A DNA stretch of 35,659 bases from Myxococcaceae bacterium (GCA_004173515.1 SECN01000038.1:1-35659), one strand, 5' to 3'; shown: positions 24,490-33,484, counted from the first letter of the stretch. Notes: generated by a model from the letters alone, not told the origin. Numbers and translations are program-made.

Positions 24490-25350
24490 TCACTCGGAGT
24501 GGGTGCGCAACAGCCGGCTCAGGCTCACGTCCAGCTGGCTGGAGATGAGCCTCAGGACGCTGTCCAACTGCGAGCGCGTCAGCCGCAGCCGCTCCGTCAG
24601 CCGCTGGCGCGTCCCGTCCAGCAGCTCCTCCTGCGCTCCCACCACCCACCGCGCCGCCGTGGAGCGGTGCACCCCGTACAGCGCCCCCAACTGGTCGATG
24701 CCCAGCCCGTCCAGGTACTTCAAGCGCAGGAAGTTGCGCTGCCGCGCCGACAGGGCCGCCAGCGCCGCCTGGAACGACGCGCTGAACTCCGCCCGGTACG
24801 TCTGCTTCAGGTACGCCAGCTCCGGGTCGTCCCCCGGCGCCACCAGCATGGACAGGTCGCCGTCCTCCGACTGCGCCTGCCCCGAGCGCTGCCGCTGCCA
24901 GTCCAGCGCCAGCCACAGCGCCGCCGCGCGCACCCAGCCCGCCAGCGGCCCCGTGCCCGGGTAGGCCGCCAGCCGCGCCGGCGCCTCCGCGCTGCCCACC
25001 AGCATCCGCTGTCGCAGCAACTGGCGGACCTCGTCCAGGCCCGCGGCGGGCAGCTTCAGCCGGGACACCGCCGCGTCCACCTCCGGCATCAGGCGCGCCT
25101 CGAAGGTGGCCAGCGCCGTGGGCAGCCCGTCCGCCGCTGCCCGCGCCAGGTACACGTCCGTCATGTGCAGCTTGCCCCAGGCCTCCTCGTTGCCCTCGGC
25201 GGGGATCAACCGGGCCAGGTGCGCCGCGAAGCGCGGGCCCTCCAGCGCCACCCCGGGCCAGGACTGACGGGCCGCCTCCAGCGCCGCCGCCAGTCGCTCC
25301 TGGAGGACGGGCAGGGCACCAGCCGGCTCCGCTCTTCCTCGGGCGGTCAT
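24490..25350 (-). CDS. Sigma-70 family factor, Myxococcales-type
   Basis: A 286-aa sigma factor from ATG 25350 (a GTG at 25404 would add 18 residues that do not look conserved). The N-terminal 90 residues are a specific extension (FAAHLARLIPAEGNEEAWGK). The region-2-like core is DEVRQLLRQRMLVG and LAGWVRAAALWLALDWQRQR, and region 4 is AALAALSARQRNFLRLKYLD followed by the helix-turn-helix GLGIDQLGALYGVHRSTAARW. The layout, with YLKQTYRAEFSASFQAALA between the two regions, matches the Myxococcales-specific family I know as Sig-70_gmx1 (TIGR03001). No anti-sigma gene is adjacent. Targets are unknown. Confidence 0.87.
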   Translation of the reverse strand: MTARGRAEPAGALPVLQERLAAALEAARQSWPGVALEGPRFAAHLARLIPAEGNEEAWGKLHMTDVYLARAAADGLPTALATFEARLMPEVDAAVSRLKLPAAGLDEVRQLLRQRMLVGSAEAPARLAAYPGTGPLAGWVRAAALWLALDWQRQRSGQAQSEDGDLSMLVAPGDDPELAYLKQTYRAEFSASFQAALAALSARQRNFLRLKYLDGLGIDQLGALYGVHRSTAARWVVGAQEELLDGTRQRLTERLRLTRSQLDSVLRLISSQLDVSLSRLLRTHSE

Positions 25351-25667
25351 GAACGCCTGGGCTAGGGGCAAATCCGGGAGGGCCACGCAACCGCACACTA
25401 TCACCGCGCCCTGTCACGCCGCCGGACCCCTCATCATCTCGCAACGGATTGCCCCCGGTCGGGTGTCCCCCGGCACACGCTCCCGCCGCACGCCTGTCCA
25501 CCCCCGCACGGCCGCCGCGCCGCGAAGGGTTGTCGTCCGCGCACCCCTGTCCGCCCGAGTGGCATCCGGCCCCCCGTGGCTCCCAGGCCACGGACGCCCA
25601 TGGCCCGGGCTTTGCTGGTAGACGGAAAAAAGGCAGCGGTGGTGCTGGACGGTGTGGAGGTGTGCAC
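25351..25667. other. Intergenic region between divergent sigma-factor and alanine racemase genes
   Basis: The 317 bases hold no gene that I can support. The only notable element is a run of six A at 25626-25631 just before the racemase start, unusual in this GC-rich sequence. Both genes must have their promoters here, but no clear -35/-10 pair is recognisable. Confidence 0.5.
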
Positions 25668-26873
25668 GTGGAAGAAGTCGGTGGTGGGCCCGGTGACGCG
25701 GTGCACTCCTCGTGGTTGGAGTTGAGCGCGTCGCACCTGCGGCACAACGTGGCGGCCTTCCGCGCGCTGGAGTCCTCCGGGCCCACGCCCCGGGCGCTGG
25801 GCGCGGTGCTCAAGGGCAATGCGTACGGTCACGGGCTCGCGCAGGTGCTGCCCCTGGTGCACGCGGGCGTGGACGTCCTCTATTTCATCGCGCCACAGGA
25901 TGCGCTCACGGTGCGCGCGCACGAGGCCGCGCACGGGCTGCCCGCGCGGCAGGTGGTGGTGCTGGGCGCGGTGTCCCCCGAGGAGGCCGTCGTCCTGGCG
26001 CGCGAGGGCATCGACGTGGTGGTGGCGGACCGCTCCTGGGCGGACGCGGTGCCGGGCCTGCGCGCGGCGAAACCGCCGCGCCCCCTGCGCGTGCACGTGC
26101 ACCTGGACACGGGGCTGGGCCGCGAGGGCTTCACGGCGGATCAGCTCCCGAAGGAGACCCAGTTCCTCGCGGACGCGCCCGACGTGTTCGAGACGGTGGG
26201 CGTGCTCAGCCACTTCGCCAACACGGAGGACGTGACGGAGCAGGGGTACGCGCTCGCGCAGTTGGACGCGTTCGAGACGGGCCTCGCGCACCTGACGGCG
26301 CAGTTGAAGCCCGCGAAGCCGTTGCAGCGTCACATCGCCGCGAGCGCCGCGGCGCTGGTGCTGCCCCGGGCGCGCTACGAGGCCGCTCGGGTGGGCATCT
26401 CCCTGTATGGCCTGTGGCCCTCGCCGGAGACGCGGCTGTCGGCGCGGCTGGTGCTGGGGGAGCTGCCGGTGCTCAAGCCGGTGCTGTCGTGGCGGTGCCG
26501 GAGCCAGGTGGTGAAGTGGCTGCCCACGGGCAGCTACGTGGGCTACGGGTGCACGTACCGTTGCCCGGAGCCCACGCGCCTCGCGGTGCTGCCGGTGGGC
26601 TACTACGACGGCTACCCGCGCCTCGCGTCCGGCAAGGCGCACGTGCTGGTGAACGGGCGCCGGTGCGCGGTGCTGGGCCGCGTGATGATGAACCACCTGA
26701 TGGTGGACGTGACGCGCGCCGTGTCCGACGAGCGCCCGGTGACGGCGACGCTGCTGGGCCGCGACGGCGAGGAGTCCGTGTCCGCCGAGTCCCTGTCCGG
26801 CTGGGCGCAGACCATCCACTACGAATTGCTCACGCGCCTGGGCTCGCACCTGCGCCGCGTGGTGGTGGAGTAG
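25668..26873 (+). CDS. alr: Alanine racemase
   Basis: A 401-aa PLP-dependent racemase making D-alanine for peptidoglycan. GTG 25668 is chosen because GGAGG lies 7 bases upstream; the frame is open further upstream but is low-complexity. The PLP lysine is Lys49 in AVLKGNAYGHGL, the catalytic tyrosine is Tyr297 in GYGCTYRCPEPTRL, and the surrounding blocks RVHVHLDTGLGREGF (substrate side), VGVLSHFANTED and YEAARVGISLYGLWPS are typical. The C-terminal beta domain ends in GWAQTIHYELLTRLGSHLRR. Length is slightly above the usual 360-375 aa. It is not in a cell-wall operon here; the next gene is convergent. Confidence 0.95.
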   Translation: MEEVGGGPGDAVHSSWLELSASHLRHNVAAFRALESSGPTPRALGAVLKGNAYGHGLAQVLPLVHAGVDVLYFIAPQDALTVRAHEAAHGLPARQVVVLGAVSPEEAVVLAREGIDVVVADRSWADAVPGLRAAKPPRPLRVHVHLDTGLGREGFTADQLPKETQFLADAPDVFETVGVLSHFANTEDVTEQGYALAQLDAFETGLAHLTAQLKPAKPLQRHIAASAAALVLPRARYEAARVGISLYGLWPSPETRLSARLVLGELPVLKPVLSWRCRSQVVKWLPTGSYVGYGCTYRCPEPTRLAVLPVGYYDGYPRLASGKAHVLVNGRRCAVLGRVMMNHLMVDVTRAVSDERPVTATLLGRDGEESVSAESLSGWAQTIHYELLTRLGSHLRRVVVE

Positions 26874-26937
26874 ACGCCAAAGCCGGTGGGGGAGGCTCAA
26901 GCGGGAAGCCTGCCTCCGCGGGCGAGGCGTCACAACC

Positions 26938-26954
26938 GGTCCGACAGTCGGACC
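26938..26954. repeat. Short perfect palindrome between convergent genes
   Basis: Two 8-base arms (ggtccgac and gtcggacc) around a single A, in the 113-base gap between the convergent alanine racemase and acyltransferase genes. With a single C-C mismatch the symmetry extends by three more pairs. The very small loop argues against a classical terminator; a protein-binding site or cruciform is equally possible. Confidence 0.4.
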
Positions 26955-26986
26955 CGTTCAGACCGCGCCCGATGACCGAGCGTTCC

Positions 26987-28096
26987 TCAGTCCCTGCGTG
27001 CCGGCTCGGCGACTGGGCCCTGCGTCAGTCCGGGCGACGCCGCCGTCACCAGCGCGGCGGGAGGCTGCACCTTCCAGCGGCGGTGCAGCCACAGCCACTG
27101 CTCCGGATGCCGGCGGATGGCGCGCTCCAACGCGGCCGTCACGCGGGCCGTGTGCTCGGTGATGGGGTCCGCGAACGCTCCCGGCGCGGGCGCGGGAATG
27201 GGCCCCTCCACCTCCAACCGGAACCGTGCTCCCGGGCCCGGCGGACGCACGCCCACCACCACGAACACCGGGGCTCCCGTGCGCTCTGCGGCCACCGCCA
27301 TCGCGGGCGTCGTGGACGCGAGCCTTCCGAAGAACGGCACGAACACCGCCGCCTTCGCCGGCAACGCCTGGTCCAGCAGCATGAACGCGGACTCACCCCG
27401 GTGCACCGCGTCGGTGATCTCCTGGATGGCGCCCTTCGGATAGATGAGCCCCGCGCCCGCGCCCAGCCGGTTCTCCGCGATGCGCGTGTTCAGCGCGCCC
27501 TTGAGCGGCCGCACCAGCGCGTTGAGCGGCACGCCCAGGCGGATGAGCATCTGCCCCACCAGCTCCCAGTTGCCGAAGTGCGCCGTCACCAGCATCACCC
27601 CCTTGCCCGTGGCCACGTGCGCCTTGAGCGCCGCCCACGCCTCCTCGCCCTCGATGCCCTGCTGGTCCCAGTCCTTCGTCATCCGGTCGCCCGACGGCAG
27701 CGACTCCACCACCACGCGCGCCATGGTGATGTATGCGCCGCGCGCGATGGCGTGCCGCTCCGCCTCGCTCTTCTCCGGCATCGCGTGCGCCAGGTTGTCC
27801 AGCGCCACCTTGCGGCGGATGCCCAGCGTGTAGGCCAGGTTCCCCACGAAGCGCGCCAGCGCGTCCCGGGCTCCCGGTGACAACGCGGTGAGCAATGCCC
27901 AGACGCCGCGCGTCAGCAGCGCCACGATGGGGCCGGGCGGCTCGCCGATGATGCGGCGCAGGTGCTCCGGTGGCTTCTTCCCCTCGGGAGGGGTGTTTGT
28001 TTGCGCTGGGGACGGATGGGCGGAGAGGGGGGCGGACACGGCGGGCACTCCACCGCGAACACGACCTGACAGCAAGGCCACGCAATGCTTGCACAT
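26987..28096 (-). CDS. LpxL/HtrB-type lipid A acyltransferase
   Basis: A 369-aa inner-membrane acyltransferase expected to add a secondary acyl chain to lipid A precursor. ATG 28096 has AAGG 5 bases upstream. The first 50 residues are Pro-rich and not conserved in the family; the membrane anchor is near PIVALLTRGVWALLTALSP (56-74). The catalytic HX4E motif is TAHFGNWELVG (His173, Glu178). Other blocks are VRPLKGALNTRIAENR, FMLLDQALPAKAAVFVPFFG and the end RRHPEQWLWLHRRWK, all typical of the LpxL/LpxM family. The length is above the usual 300-310 aa because of the N-terminal extension. It is divergent from the aminopeptidase gene with 41 bases between starts. Confidence 0.93.
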   Translation of the reverse strand: MCKHCVALLSGRVRGGVPAVSAPLSAHPSPAQTNTPPEGKKPPEHLRRIIGEPPGPIVALLTRGVWALLTALSPGARDALARFVGNLAYTLGIRRKVALDNLAHAMPEKSEAERHAIARGAYITMARVVVESLPSGDRMTKDWDQQGIEGEEAWAALKAHVATGKGVMLVTAHFGNWELVGQMLIRLGVPLNALVRPLKGALNTRIAENRLGAGAGLIYPKGAIQEITDAVHRGESAFMLLDQALPAKAAVFVPFFGRLASTTPAMAVAAERTGAPVFVVVGVRPPGPGARFRLEVEGPIPAPAPGAFADPITEHTARVTAALERAIRRHPEQWLWLHRRWKVQPPAALVTAASPGLTQGPVAEPARRD

Positions 28097-28137
28097 CGCT
28101 ACCTTGCTCGGCCCCTCTTACGACACACTGCCCGGCC

Positions 28138-30894
28138 ATGCCCAACCTGCTCCGTCCGGTGGCCCTGGCCACCGTTACCTTCCTCGCGGCATGTGGTGCC
28201 CGACAGGGCAACACTCCCGCTCCCGGCGCCGTCGAAACACCGCCGGTCGTCCAAGCTGCCGCCGCGCCCACGCCGCCCGAACTGCGGCTGCCCGACGACG
28301 TGCGTCCCACCCAGTACGCCATCGTGTTGAAGATGGATCCGAAGGTCGAAACCTTCGAGGGCACCGCCGACATCACCCTCGACGTGAAGAAGGCCACGAG
28401 CCTCGTGTGGCTGCACGGCAAGGGCCTCATCGTGAAGGAGGCCACCATCGAGCAGGGCGGCGTCACGATGCCGGTGAAGCCGTCCTCCAGTGGCGAGGAC
28501 TTCCTCGGCCTGTCGCTTGCGAAGCCCCTGGTCGTGGGCGGCGCGAAGCTGCACCTCGTCTACACGGGCAAGGCGTCCGAGCGCGAGACCTCCGGCGCCT
28601 TCCGCGTCAACGAGGGCGGCGACTGGTACGTCTACACCCAGTTCGAACCCCTGGGCGCGCGCCGCGCGTTCCCGTCCTTCGACGAGCCCTCCTTCAAGGT
28701 CCCCTTCCAGCTCACCTTCCACGTGCCGCAGGGCAACGTGGCCGTCACCAACACGCCGCAGCTCGCGGAAGAAGCCGGCGCGGACGGCTGGCGCATCTTC
28801 CGCTTCGCGCCCACGCAGCCCTTGCCCAGCTACCTCATCGCGTTCGGCGTGGGCCCGTTCGACTTCCTGCCCGCGCGCGACGCCGGCCTGAAGCACGTGA
28901 AGACGCGCATCATCACGCCCAAGGGGCGCGCCAGCGAGGGTGCGTGGGCCGCGAAGGTGACGCCCGACATCCTGGAGCAGTTGGAGAAGTACTTCGGCAT
29001 CCCGTACGCGTACGAGAAGCTGGACGTGCTCGCGGTGCCGCTGATGGGCGGCGCGATGGAGAACCCGGGCCTCGTCACGTTCAACTCGCGCCTCATCCTG
29101 TCCCGGCCGGAGAACGACTCGGTGGGCCGCCAGCGCGCGTTCGCCAACGTGCAGGTGCACGAGCTGGCGCACCAGTGGTTCGGTGACCTGGTCACCATGG
29201 CGTGGTGGGACGACCTGTGGCTCAACGAATCGTTCGCCTCGTGGATGACCCCGCGCATCGTGGAGGGGTGGCAGCCCACGTGGGACGGGCCGGTGGAGCG
29301 CGTGCAGGACCGCAACGGCGCGCTGGAGGCGGACAGCCTCGTGTCCGCGCGCTTCATCCGTCAGCCCATCCGCAACGCCGGTGACATCCAGAACGCCTTC
29401 GACGGCATCACCTACGGCAAGGGCAGCGCGGTGCTGGCCATGACCGAAGCGTGGCTGGGCCGGGAGGTCTTCCAGAAGGGCATCCAGCGCTACATCCGCG
29501 CGCACGCGGGCGGCAACGCCACCGCGAAGGACTTCGTGGACGCGCTGTCCGCCGAGTCCGGCAAGGACGTGGCCTCCGTGATGAACAGCTTCCTGGACCA
29601 GACGGGCGCGCCCTTCATCACCGCGACCCTGCTGTGCGACGGCGGCAAGCCGCGCGTGGCCCTCACGCAGGAGCGCTACCTGCGCCTGGGCTCCAAGACC
29701 CCGGACATGGCCCAGTCGTGGAAGGTGCCCGTGTGCGTGAAGTACCCGGGCGCCACGAAGGACGTCACCGCGTGCACGCTGATGACGGAGACGAGGGCGG
29801 AGCTGCCCTTGCCGGAGGCCAAGGCGTGCCCGGCGTGGGTGTTCCCCAACGTGGACGGCGCCGGCTACTACCGCGTGCGGCTGGCGGACGACACGCGCGC
29901 GAAGCTGATGAAGGCGGGCCTGACGAAGCTGTCCCGCGCCGAACGCGTGGTGCTGCTGGGCGACGCGCTGGCGCTGGCCCAGGCGGGCGTGCTGCCCGCG
30001 GCGGAGGCCCTGCCGCTGCTCACGCGCGTGGCGGAGGACCCCGACCGGCAGGTGCTGGAGGCGGGCATGGAGCTGCTCGACCTGCTGTCGTCGCGGCTGC
30101 TCACGCCCGCGCAGGAGCAGGAGCGGTCCCGCTACATCCGCGACACCTTCGGTCCGCGCGCGCGCAAGCTGGGCTTCAAGCCCCGCACGGGCGAGTCCGA
30201 GGACACGCGCCTCTTGCGGCCGCGCCTGCTGGAGCTGGCCGCCAACGAGGGCCATGATCCGAAGCTCGTCGCCGAGGCGCGCACGCTGGCGGACCAGTGG
30301 CTGAAGGACCGGCGCGCGGTGGCCGCGGAGCTGGTGGGGCCGGTGCTCTCCATCGCGGCGAACCACGGCGATGCCGCCTTCAACACGAAGCTGGTGGAGG
30401 CGCTGCGCGGGGAGAAGGACCGCTACACGCGTCAGCAGCTGCTGGGCGGCCTGTCCCAGGTGAGCGACCCCAAGCTCGTGCAGGAGAATCTGAAGATGCT
30501 GCTGGAGCCCCAGACCGACCTGCGCGAAAGCATGTGGCTGCTCTTCGGTGCGTCGCGCGACCCGCGCACGCAGGACGTCGCCGTGGACTTCGTGAAGAAG
30601 AACATCGACACGCTGGTGGGCACCGAGGGCAAGCCGGGCCTGTTGCCCGAGGGCATGGGTTCGCGGCTGCCGTACATCGGCGCGGGCTACTGCGACGCGG
30701 GCAAGCGCCAGGAGCTGGCGGCCCTCTTCGAGCCGCGTGGCAAGCAGCTCGCCGGTTCGGAGCGCGTGCTCCGGCAGGTGATGGAGATCGTCGACCAGTG
30801 CGGCGCGCTGAAGGAGAAGCAGGGCGACAGCATCCAGTCCTTCCTCTCCGGCAAGACCCCGAAGACGCCCGAGGCGCCGCCCGCGCCCCTGTAG
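28138..30894 (+). CDS. M1 family metallo-aminopeptidase lipoprotein
   Basis: A 918-aa secreted zinc aminopeptidase. ATG 28138 starts a lipoprotein signal (MPNLLRPVALATVTFLAAC, lipobox Cys19); the longer frame upstream overlaps the divergent gene. The N-terminal beta domain ends at GPFDFLPARD; the catalytic domain has GAMEN (305-309) as the substrate N-terminus site, HELAHQWFGDL (His341, His345 zinc; Glu342 base) and WLNE (Glu364, third zinc ligand, correct 18-residue spacing), with Tyr426 in ITYGKGSAVL. The helical C-terminal ERAP1-type domain is complete. As a lipoprotein it likely digests peptides at the cell surface or periplasm, suited to a predator. A strong hairpin terminator follows the gene. 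Confidence 0.95.
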   Translation: MPNLLRPVALATVTFLAACGARQGNTPAPGAVETPPVVQAAAAPTPPELRLPDDVRPTQYAIVLKMDPKVETFEGTADITLDVKKATSLVWLHGKGLIVKEATIEQGGVTMPVKPSSSGEDFLGLSLAKPLVVGGAKLHLVYTGKASERETSGAFRVNEGGDWYVYTQFEPLGARRAFPSFDEPSFKVPFQLTFHVPQGNVAVTNTPQLAEEAGADGWRIFRFAPTQPLPSYLIAFGVGPFDFLPARDAGLKHVKTRIITPKGRASEGAWAAKVTPDILEQLEKYFGIPYAYEKLDVLAVPLMGGAMENPGLVTFNSRLILSRPENDSVGRQRAFANVQVHELAHQWFGDLVTMAWWDDLWLNESFASWMTPRIVEGWQPTWDGPVERVQDRNGALEADSLVSARFIRQPIRNAGDIQNAFDGITYGKGSAVLAMTEAWLGREVFQKGIQRYIRAHAGGNATAKDFVDALSAESGKDVASVMNSFLDQTGAPFITATLLCDGGKPRVALTQERYLRLGSKTPDMAQSWKVPVCVKYPGATKDVTACTLMTETRAELPLPEAKACPAWVFPNVDGAGYYRVRLADDTRAKLMKAGLTKLSRAERVVLLGDALALAQAGVLPAAEALPLLTRVAEDPDRQVLEAGMELLDLLSSRLLTPAQEQERSRYIRDTFGPRARKLGFKPRTGESEDTRLLRPRLLELAANEGHDPKLVAEARTLADQWLKDRRAVAAELVGPVLSIAANHGDAAFNTKLVEALRGEKDRYTRQQLLGGLSQVSDPKLVQENLKMLLEPQTDLRESMWLLFGASRDPRTQDVAVDFVKKNIDTLVGTEGKPGLLPEGMGSRLPYIGAGYCDAGKRQELAALFEPRGKQLAGSERVLRQVMEIVDQCGALKEKQGDSIQSFLSGKTPKTPEAPPAPL

Positions 30895-30921
30895 TGCTTC
30901 ACGCCCCACGCTGAAACGACA

Positions 30922-30951
30922 CCGGGCCCGCGTGATGTCACGCGGGCCCGG
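30922..30951. terminator. Strong bidirectional hairpin between convergent genes
   Basis: A perfect 14-bp GC-rich stem (ccgggcccgcgtga with tcacgcgggcccgg) and a 2-base loop, followed by cttgttt on the plus strand. It lies in the 92-base gap between the aminopeptidase and the convergent enoyl-CoA hydratase gene. It should stop transcription from the left and possibly from both sides. Confidence 0.85.
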
Positions 30952-30986
30952 CTTGTTTGAAGGTCTTCGCGGAAGAGGGCGAAGGG

Positions 30987-31739
30987 CTACTTCCTGCCGC
31001 GCGTCATGAAGGACATGAGGGCCTCGCGGGCCTCGTCCGAGTGCAGGCGCTGGATGAACTCCGCGCCTTCGCGCTTCATCGTGGTGTCCACCTGCTCGCG
31101 CAGCGGGCCGCGGATGAGCTGCTTGGTCACCTTCAGCGCCTGCGCGGGGCGGGAGGCCAGGGCGCGGGCGCGCTCGGTGGCGACCTCCTTGAGCTGCGCT
31201 TCGGGGACGGCCTTGTTGATGATGCCGGCGCGCAGCGCGGTGCTCGCGTCGAACGGGTCTCCGAAGAGCAGCAGCTCCGACGCCAGCGCGAAGCCCGCCG
31301 CGCGGGGCAGCAGCAGGCTGCTGGCGCCTTCCGCGCACAGGCCCAGGTTGACGAAGGGCATGCAGAAGCGCGTCTTGTCCCCGGCCACCACGTAGTCACA
31401 GTGCAGGAGCATGGTGGTGCCGATGCCCACCGCCGCCCCCTCCACCGCGGCCAGCACCGGCTTGGCCATGCTGGCCAGGGCGCGCAGGTAGCGGAACACG
31501 GCGCTGTCCTCGCCCGCGGGCGGGTGCTCCACGAAGTCGCCAATGTCGTTGCCGGCGGTGAACGCGCCGCCCGCGCCGGACAGGAGCACCACGCGGACAT
31601 CGTCCCGGCGGTCCGCGTCCAGCAGGGCGGCCGTGGCGGCCTCGTACATGGCGTGGGTGAAGGCGTTCTTCTTCTCCGGCCGGTTGAAGGTGACGGAGAG
31701 GACCCCCGCGTCGAGCTGCGTCAGGACAGTGTCGGACAT
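30987..31739 (-). CDS. Enoyl-CoA hydratase/isomerase family protein
   Basis: A 250-aa crotonase-fold enzyme. Blocks in order: VLSVTFNRPEKKNAFTHAMY, LLSGAGGAFTAGNDIGDF (oxyanion hole), KPVLAAVEGAAVGIGTTMLL (second oxyanion strand) and FVNLGLCAEGASSLLLPRAA, where the AEGASS segment replaces the PGAGGTQ of classic hydratases and is closer to isomerase-type members with PEAASS. The C-terminal helix is complete. It may act in fatty-acid or unsaturated acyl-CoA breakdown; the exact reaction is not fixed by sequence. ATG 31739 lies 11 bases after the PRPP synthetase stop on the same strand, so the two are probably cotranscribed, an unusual pairing. Confidence 0.9.
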   Translation of the reverse strand: MSDTVLTQLDAGVLSVTFNRPEKKNAFTHAMYEAATAALLDADRRDDVRVVLLSGAGGAFTAGNDIGDFVEHPPAGEDSAVFRYLRALASMAKPVLAAVEGAAVGIGTTMLLHCDYVVAGDKTRFCMPFVNLGLCAEGASSLLLPRAAGFALASELLLFGDPFDASTALRAGIINKAVPEAQLKEVATERARALASRPAQALKVTKQLIRGPLREQVDTTMKREGAEFIQRLHSDEAREALMSFMTRGRK

Positions 31740-31750
31740 GGCCGGGCAGA

Positions 31751-32662
31751 CTAACGCGCGTCGGGCGAGAGTGCGCGCAAGAGCAGCGGGGCCAGCGTCA
31801 CGACCTGGTGGGGAAAGGGCAGGTCCTGTCGGGGTTCCACACTGTCCGTGCTCACCAGCCGCTTGACGGGCACGCCGTGCAGGCGCTCCAGCGCGGGGCC
31901 CACCAGCAGGGCGTGCGTGGTGGCCAGGGTGAAGTCGTCCACGCATCCCTCGCCCTTCAGCTCCTTGGCCGCCGCCGCCAGCGTGCCGCCGGTGGAGATC
32001 ATGTCGTCCACCAGGATGGGGCGCATGCCGCGCACCTGGCCCAAGAGGCCCAGCGTCTCCACGTCGTTGCCGCTCAGCCGCGCCTTGTGCACCACCGCCC
32101 ACGGCCGGCCCAACAGCTTCGCCAGCGCCTCCGCGCGCTTCACCGCGCCCAGGTCCGGGGCCACCACCACGGACGTGTCGGACACGTGGGGGCGCAGGGC
32201 TTCGGCCAGCAGCGGCAGCGCGGACAGGTGCTCCAGCGGGGCGCCGAAGCAGCCCTCCAGCGCCGGGTTGTGCAGGTCCACCGTGAACACGCGCTCGAAG
32301 CGGCCGTGGGACAGCAGGTCGGCCACCAGCCTGCCGCCCAGGGGTTCGCCGGCCCGGGCGCGCCGGTCCTGCCGCGCGTAGCCCACGTACGGAATCACCG
32401 CCTCCAGCGAGGCCGCGCCCGCCCGCCAGCACGCGTCCGCGAGCAGGAGCAGCTCCAGCAGGTGCTCGCCCACGGGGGGCGTGGACGTCTGCAGGAGGAC
32501 GACGCGGCGGCCCCGGATGGCATCCGGGGGCACCTCGATGTGCAGTTCCCCATCAGGGAAACGCTCCATCTTCGTGGCCACGGGCGAGATGCCGAACGCC
32601 TGGGCGAGCGCACGGCCGAGGTGGGGACTGGCACTGCCGACGACGAGGGCGGGTTGCGTCAT
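31751..32662 (-). CDS. Ribose-phosphate pyrophosphokinase (PRPP synthetase)
   Basis: A 303-aa enzyme that makes PRPP from ribose 5-phosphate and ATP. Family blocks: MERFPDGELHIEVPPDAIRG (Glu and Asp of the substrate loop), IPYVGYARQDRRARAGEPLG (ATP loop), VDLHNPALEGCF (metal His), VVVAPDLGAVKRAEALAKLL and the PRPP-binding loop RPILVDDMISTGGTLAAAAK. The loop after YARQDRR is RARAGEPLG, unlike the RSARVPI of the E. coli-type enzyme, and the protein is somewhat short. It could be a second, divergent PRPP synthetase rather than the main one, so no symbol is given. It is divergent from a phosphoribosyltransferase gene, and enoyl-CoA hydratase follows closely. Confidence 0.92.
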   Translation of the reverse strand: MTQPALVVGSASPHLGRALAQAFGISPVATKMERFPDGELHIEVPPDAIRGRRVVLLQTSTPPVGEHLLELLLLADACWRAGAASLEAVIPYVGYARQDRRARAGEPLGGRLVADLLSHGRFERVFTVDLHNPALEGCFGAPLEHLSALPLLAEALRPHVSDTSVVVAPDLGAVKRAEALAKLLGRPWAVVHKARLSGNDVETLGLLGQVRGMRPILVDDMISTGGTLAAAAKELKGEGCVDDFTLATTHALLVGPALERLHGVPVKRLVSTDSVEPRQDLPFPHQVVTLAPLLLRALSPDAR

Positions 32663-32794
32663 GGGCCCCCACCCTAGCGCGGCTTTCCTTCGCGGTGCCC
32701 TGGCCTCCCGGGCATCCCGGCGGGTGAGCCGCCGACTGTGTCTTCGCCGCCACGTTCCCGGGGGACGCGCACCTTGCGTGAGGGGAGGTCTCGG

Positions 32795-33484
32795 ATGCGC
32801 TTCAAGGATCGGTCAGACGCCGGGCAGAAGCTCGCGGGGGTGCTGGCGCCCTACCGCTCCGGGGACGTGCGCGTGCTGGGACTGACGCGTGGAGGGCTGA
32901 GCGTGGCGCTGGAGGTGGCCCGGGCGCTGGGGGCCCCGCTGGACCTGTGGGTGGCACGCAAGGTGCGCCATCCAGCCCGCAACAAGCTCGTCCTGGGCTC
33001 GGTGACGGAGGGCGGAGGCGTGTTCCTGGATGCCCAGGCCGCGCCCCAGTCCCCCCTGTCCGGGACGGCGCTCCAGGACTTCGTGCGCGGGGAGCTGGGA
33101 GACGTGGAGAAGCAGGCCCGGCAGTTGAGGGGCGGGCCCACGCCGGATGTCCGCGACCGCGTGGTGCTGCTGGTGGACGACGGGATGGTGACCGGCGCCA
33201 CGATGGCCGCGGCGCTCCTGGCGCTCCAGCAGCGCGGGGCCCGTCAGCGCATCGTGGCGGTGGGGGTGACGACGCCGCTCGCGCTGGAGCTCATCCGGGG
33301 CCGGGCGGATGCGGTGCACGCGCTGATGCTCAAGGCCGGGCTGCGCGAGGTGGCGGAGGTCTACGACACGTTCCCTTCGCTGGACGAGGACGGGCTGCGG
33401 CGGTGGCTCACGCGCGCCCGGGATTCGTCCCCGGCGCGGGCCTCCGGGGTGGCGCCGGACGTGGGCGGCGGGTGGTGGTTCTGA
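32795..33484 (+). CDS. Phosphoribosyltransferase family protein
   Basis: A 229-aa type I phosphoribosyltransferase-fold protein. ATG 32795 has GGGGAGG 6 bases upstream. Blocks are MRFKDRSDAGQKLAGVLAPY (a hood-like N-terminus shared by the short predicted phosphoribosyltransferases), VRVLGLTRGGLSVALEVARA, VARKVRHPARNKLVLGSVTE and the PRPP loop VVLLVDDGMVTGATMAAALL. Proteins of this type (often annotated only as phosphoribosyltransferase) have no proven substrate; some are fused to dienelactone-hydrolase domains. It is divergent from the PRPP synthetase gene by 132 bases, which makes a functional link reasonable. A Pro/Gly/Trp-rich tail follows the domain. Confidence 0.9.
   Translation: MRFKDRSDAGQKLAGVLAPYRSGDVRVLGLTRGGLSVALEVARALGAPLDLWVARKVRHPARNKLVLGSVTEGGGVFLDAQAAPQSPLSGTALQDFVRGELGDVEKQARQLRGGPTPDVRDRVVLLVDDGMVTGATMAAALLALQQRGARQRIVAVGVTTPLALELIRGRADAVHALMLKAGLREVAEVYDTFPSLDEDGLRRWLTRARDSSPARASGVAPDVGGGWWF

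Noticed and set aside
25600..25725. Forty-one-codon frame MARALLVDGKKAAVVLDGVE upstream of and overlapping alr
   Set aside because: It has no clear ribosome binding site and overlaps the racemase start in another frame; it could be a leader peptide but nothing else supports it.
28099..31338. Very long minus-strand open frame of more than 1000 codons opposite the aminopeptidase
   Set aside because: It is His/Arg/Gln-rich and low in hydrophobic segments, the usual antisense shadow of a high-GC gene, and the plus strand has all M1 catalytic motifs.
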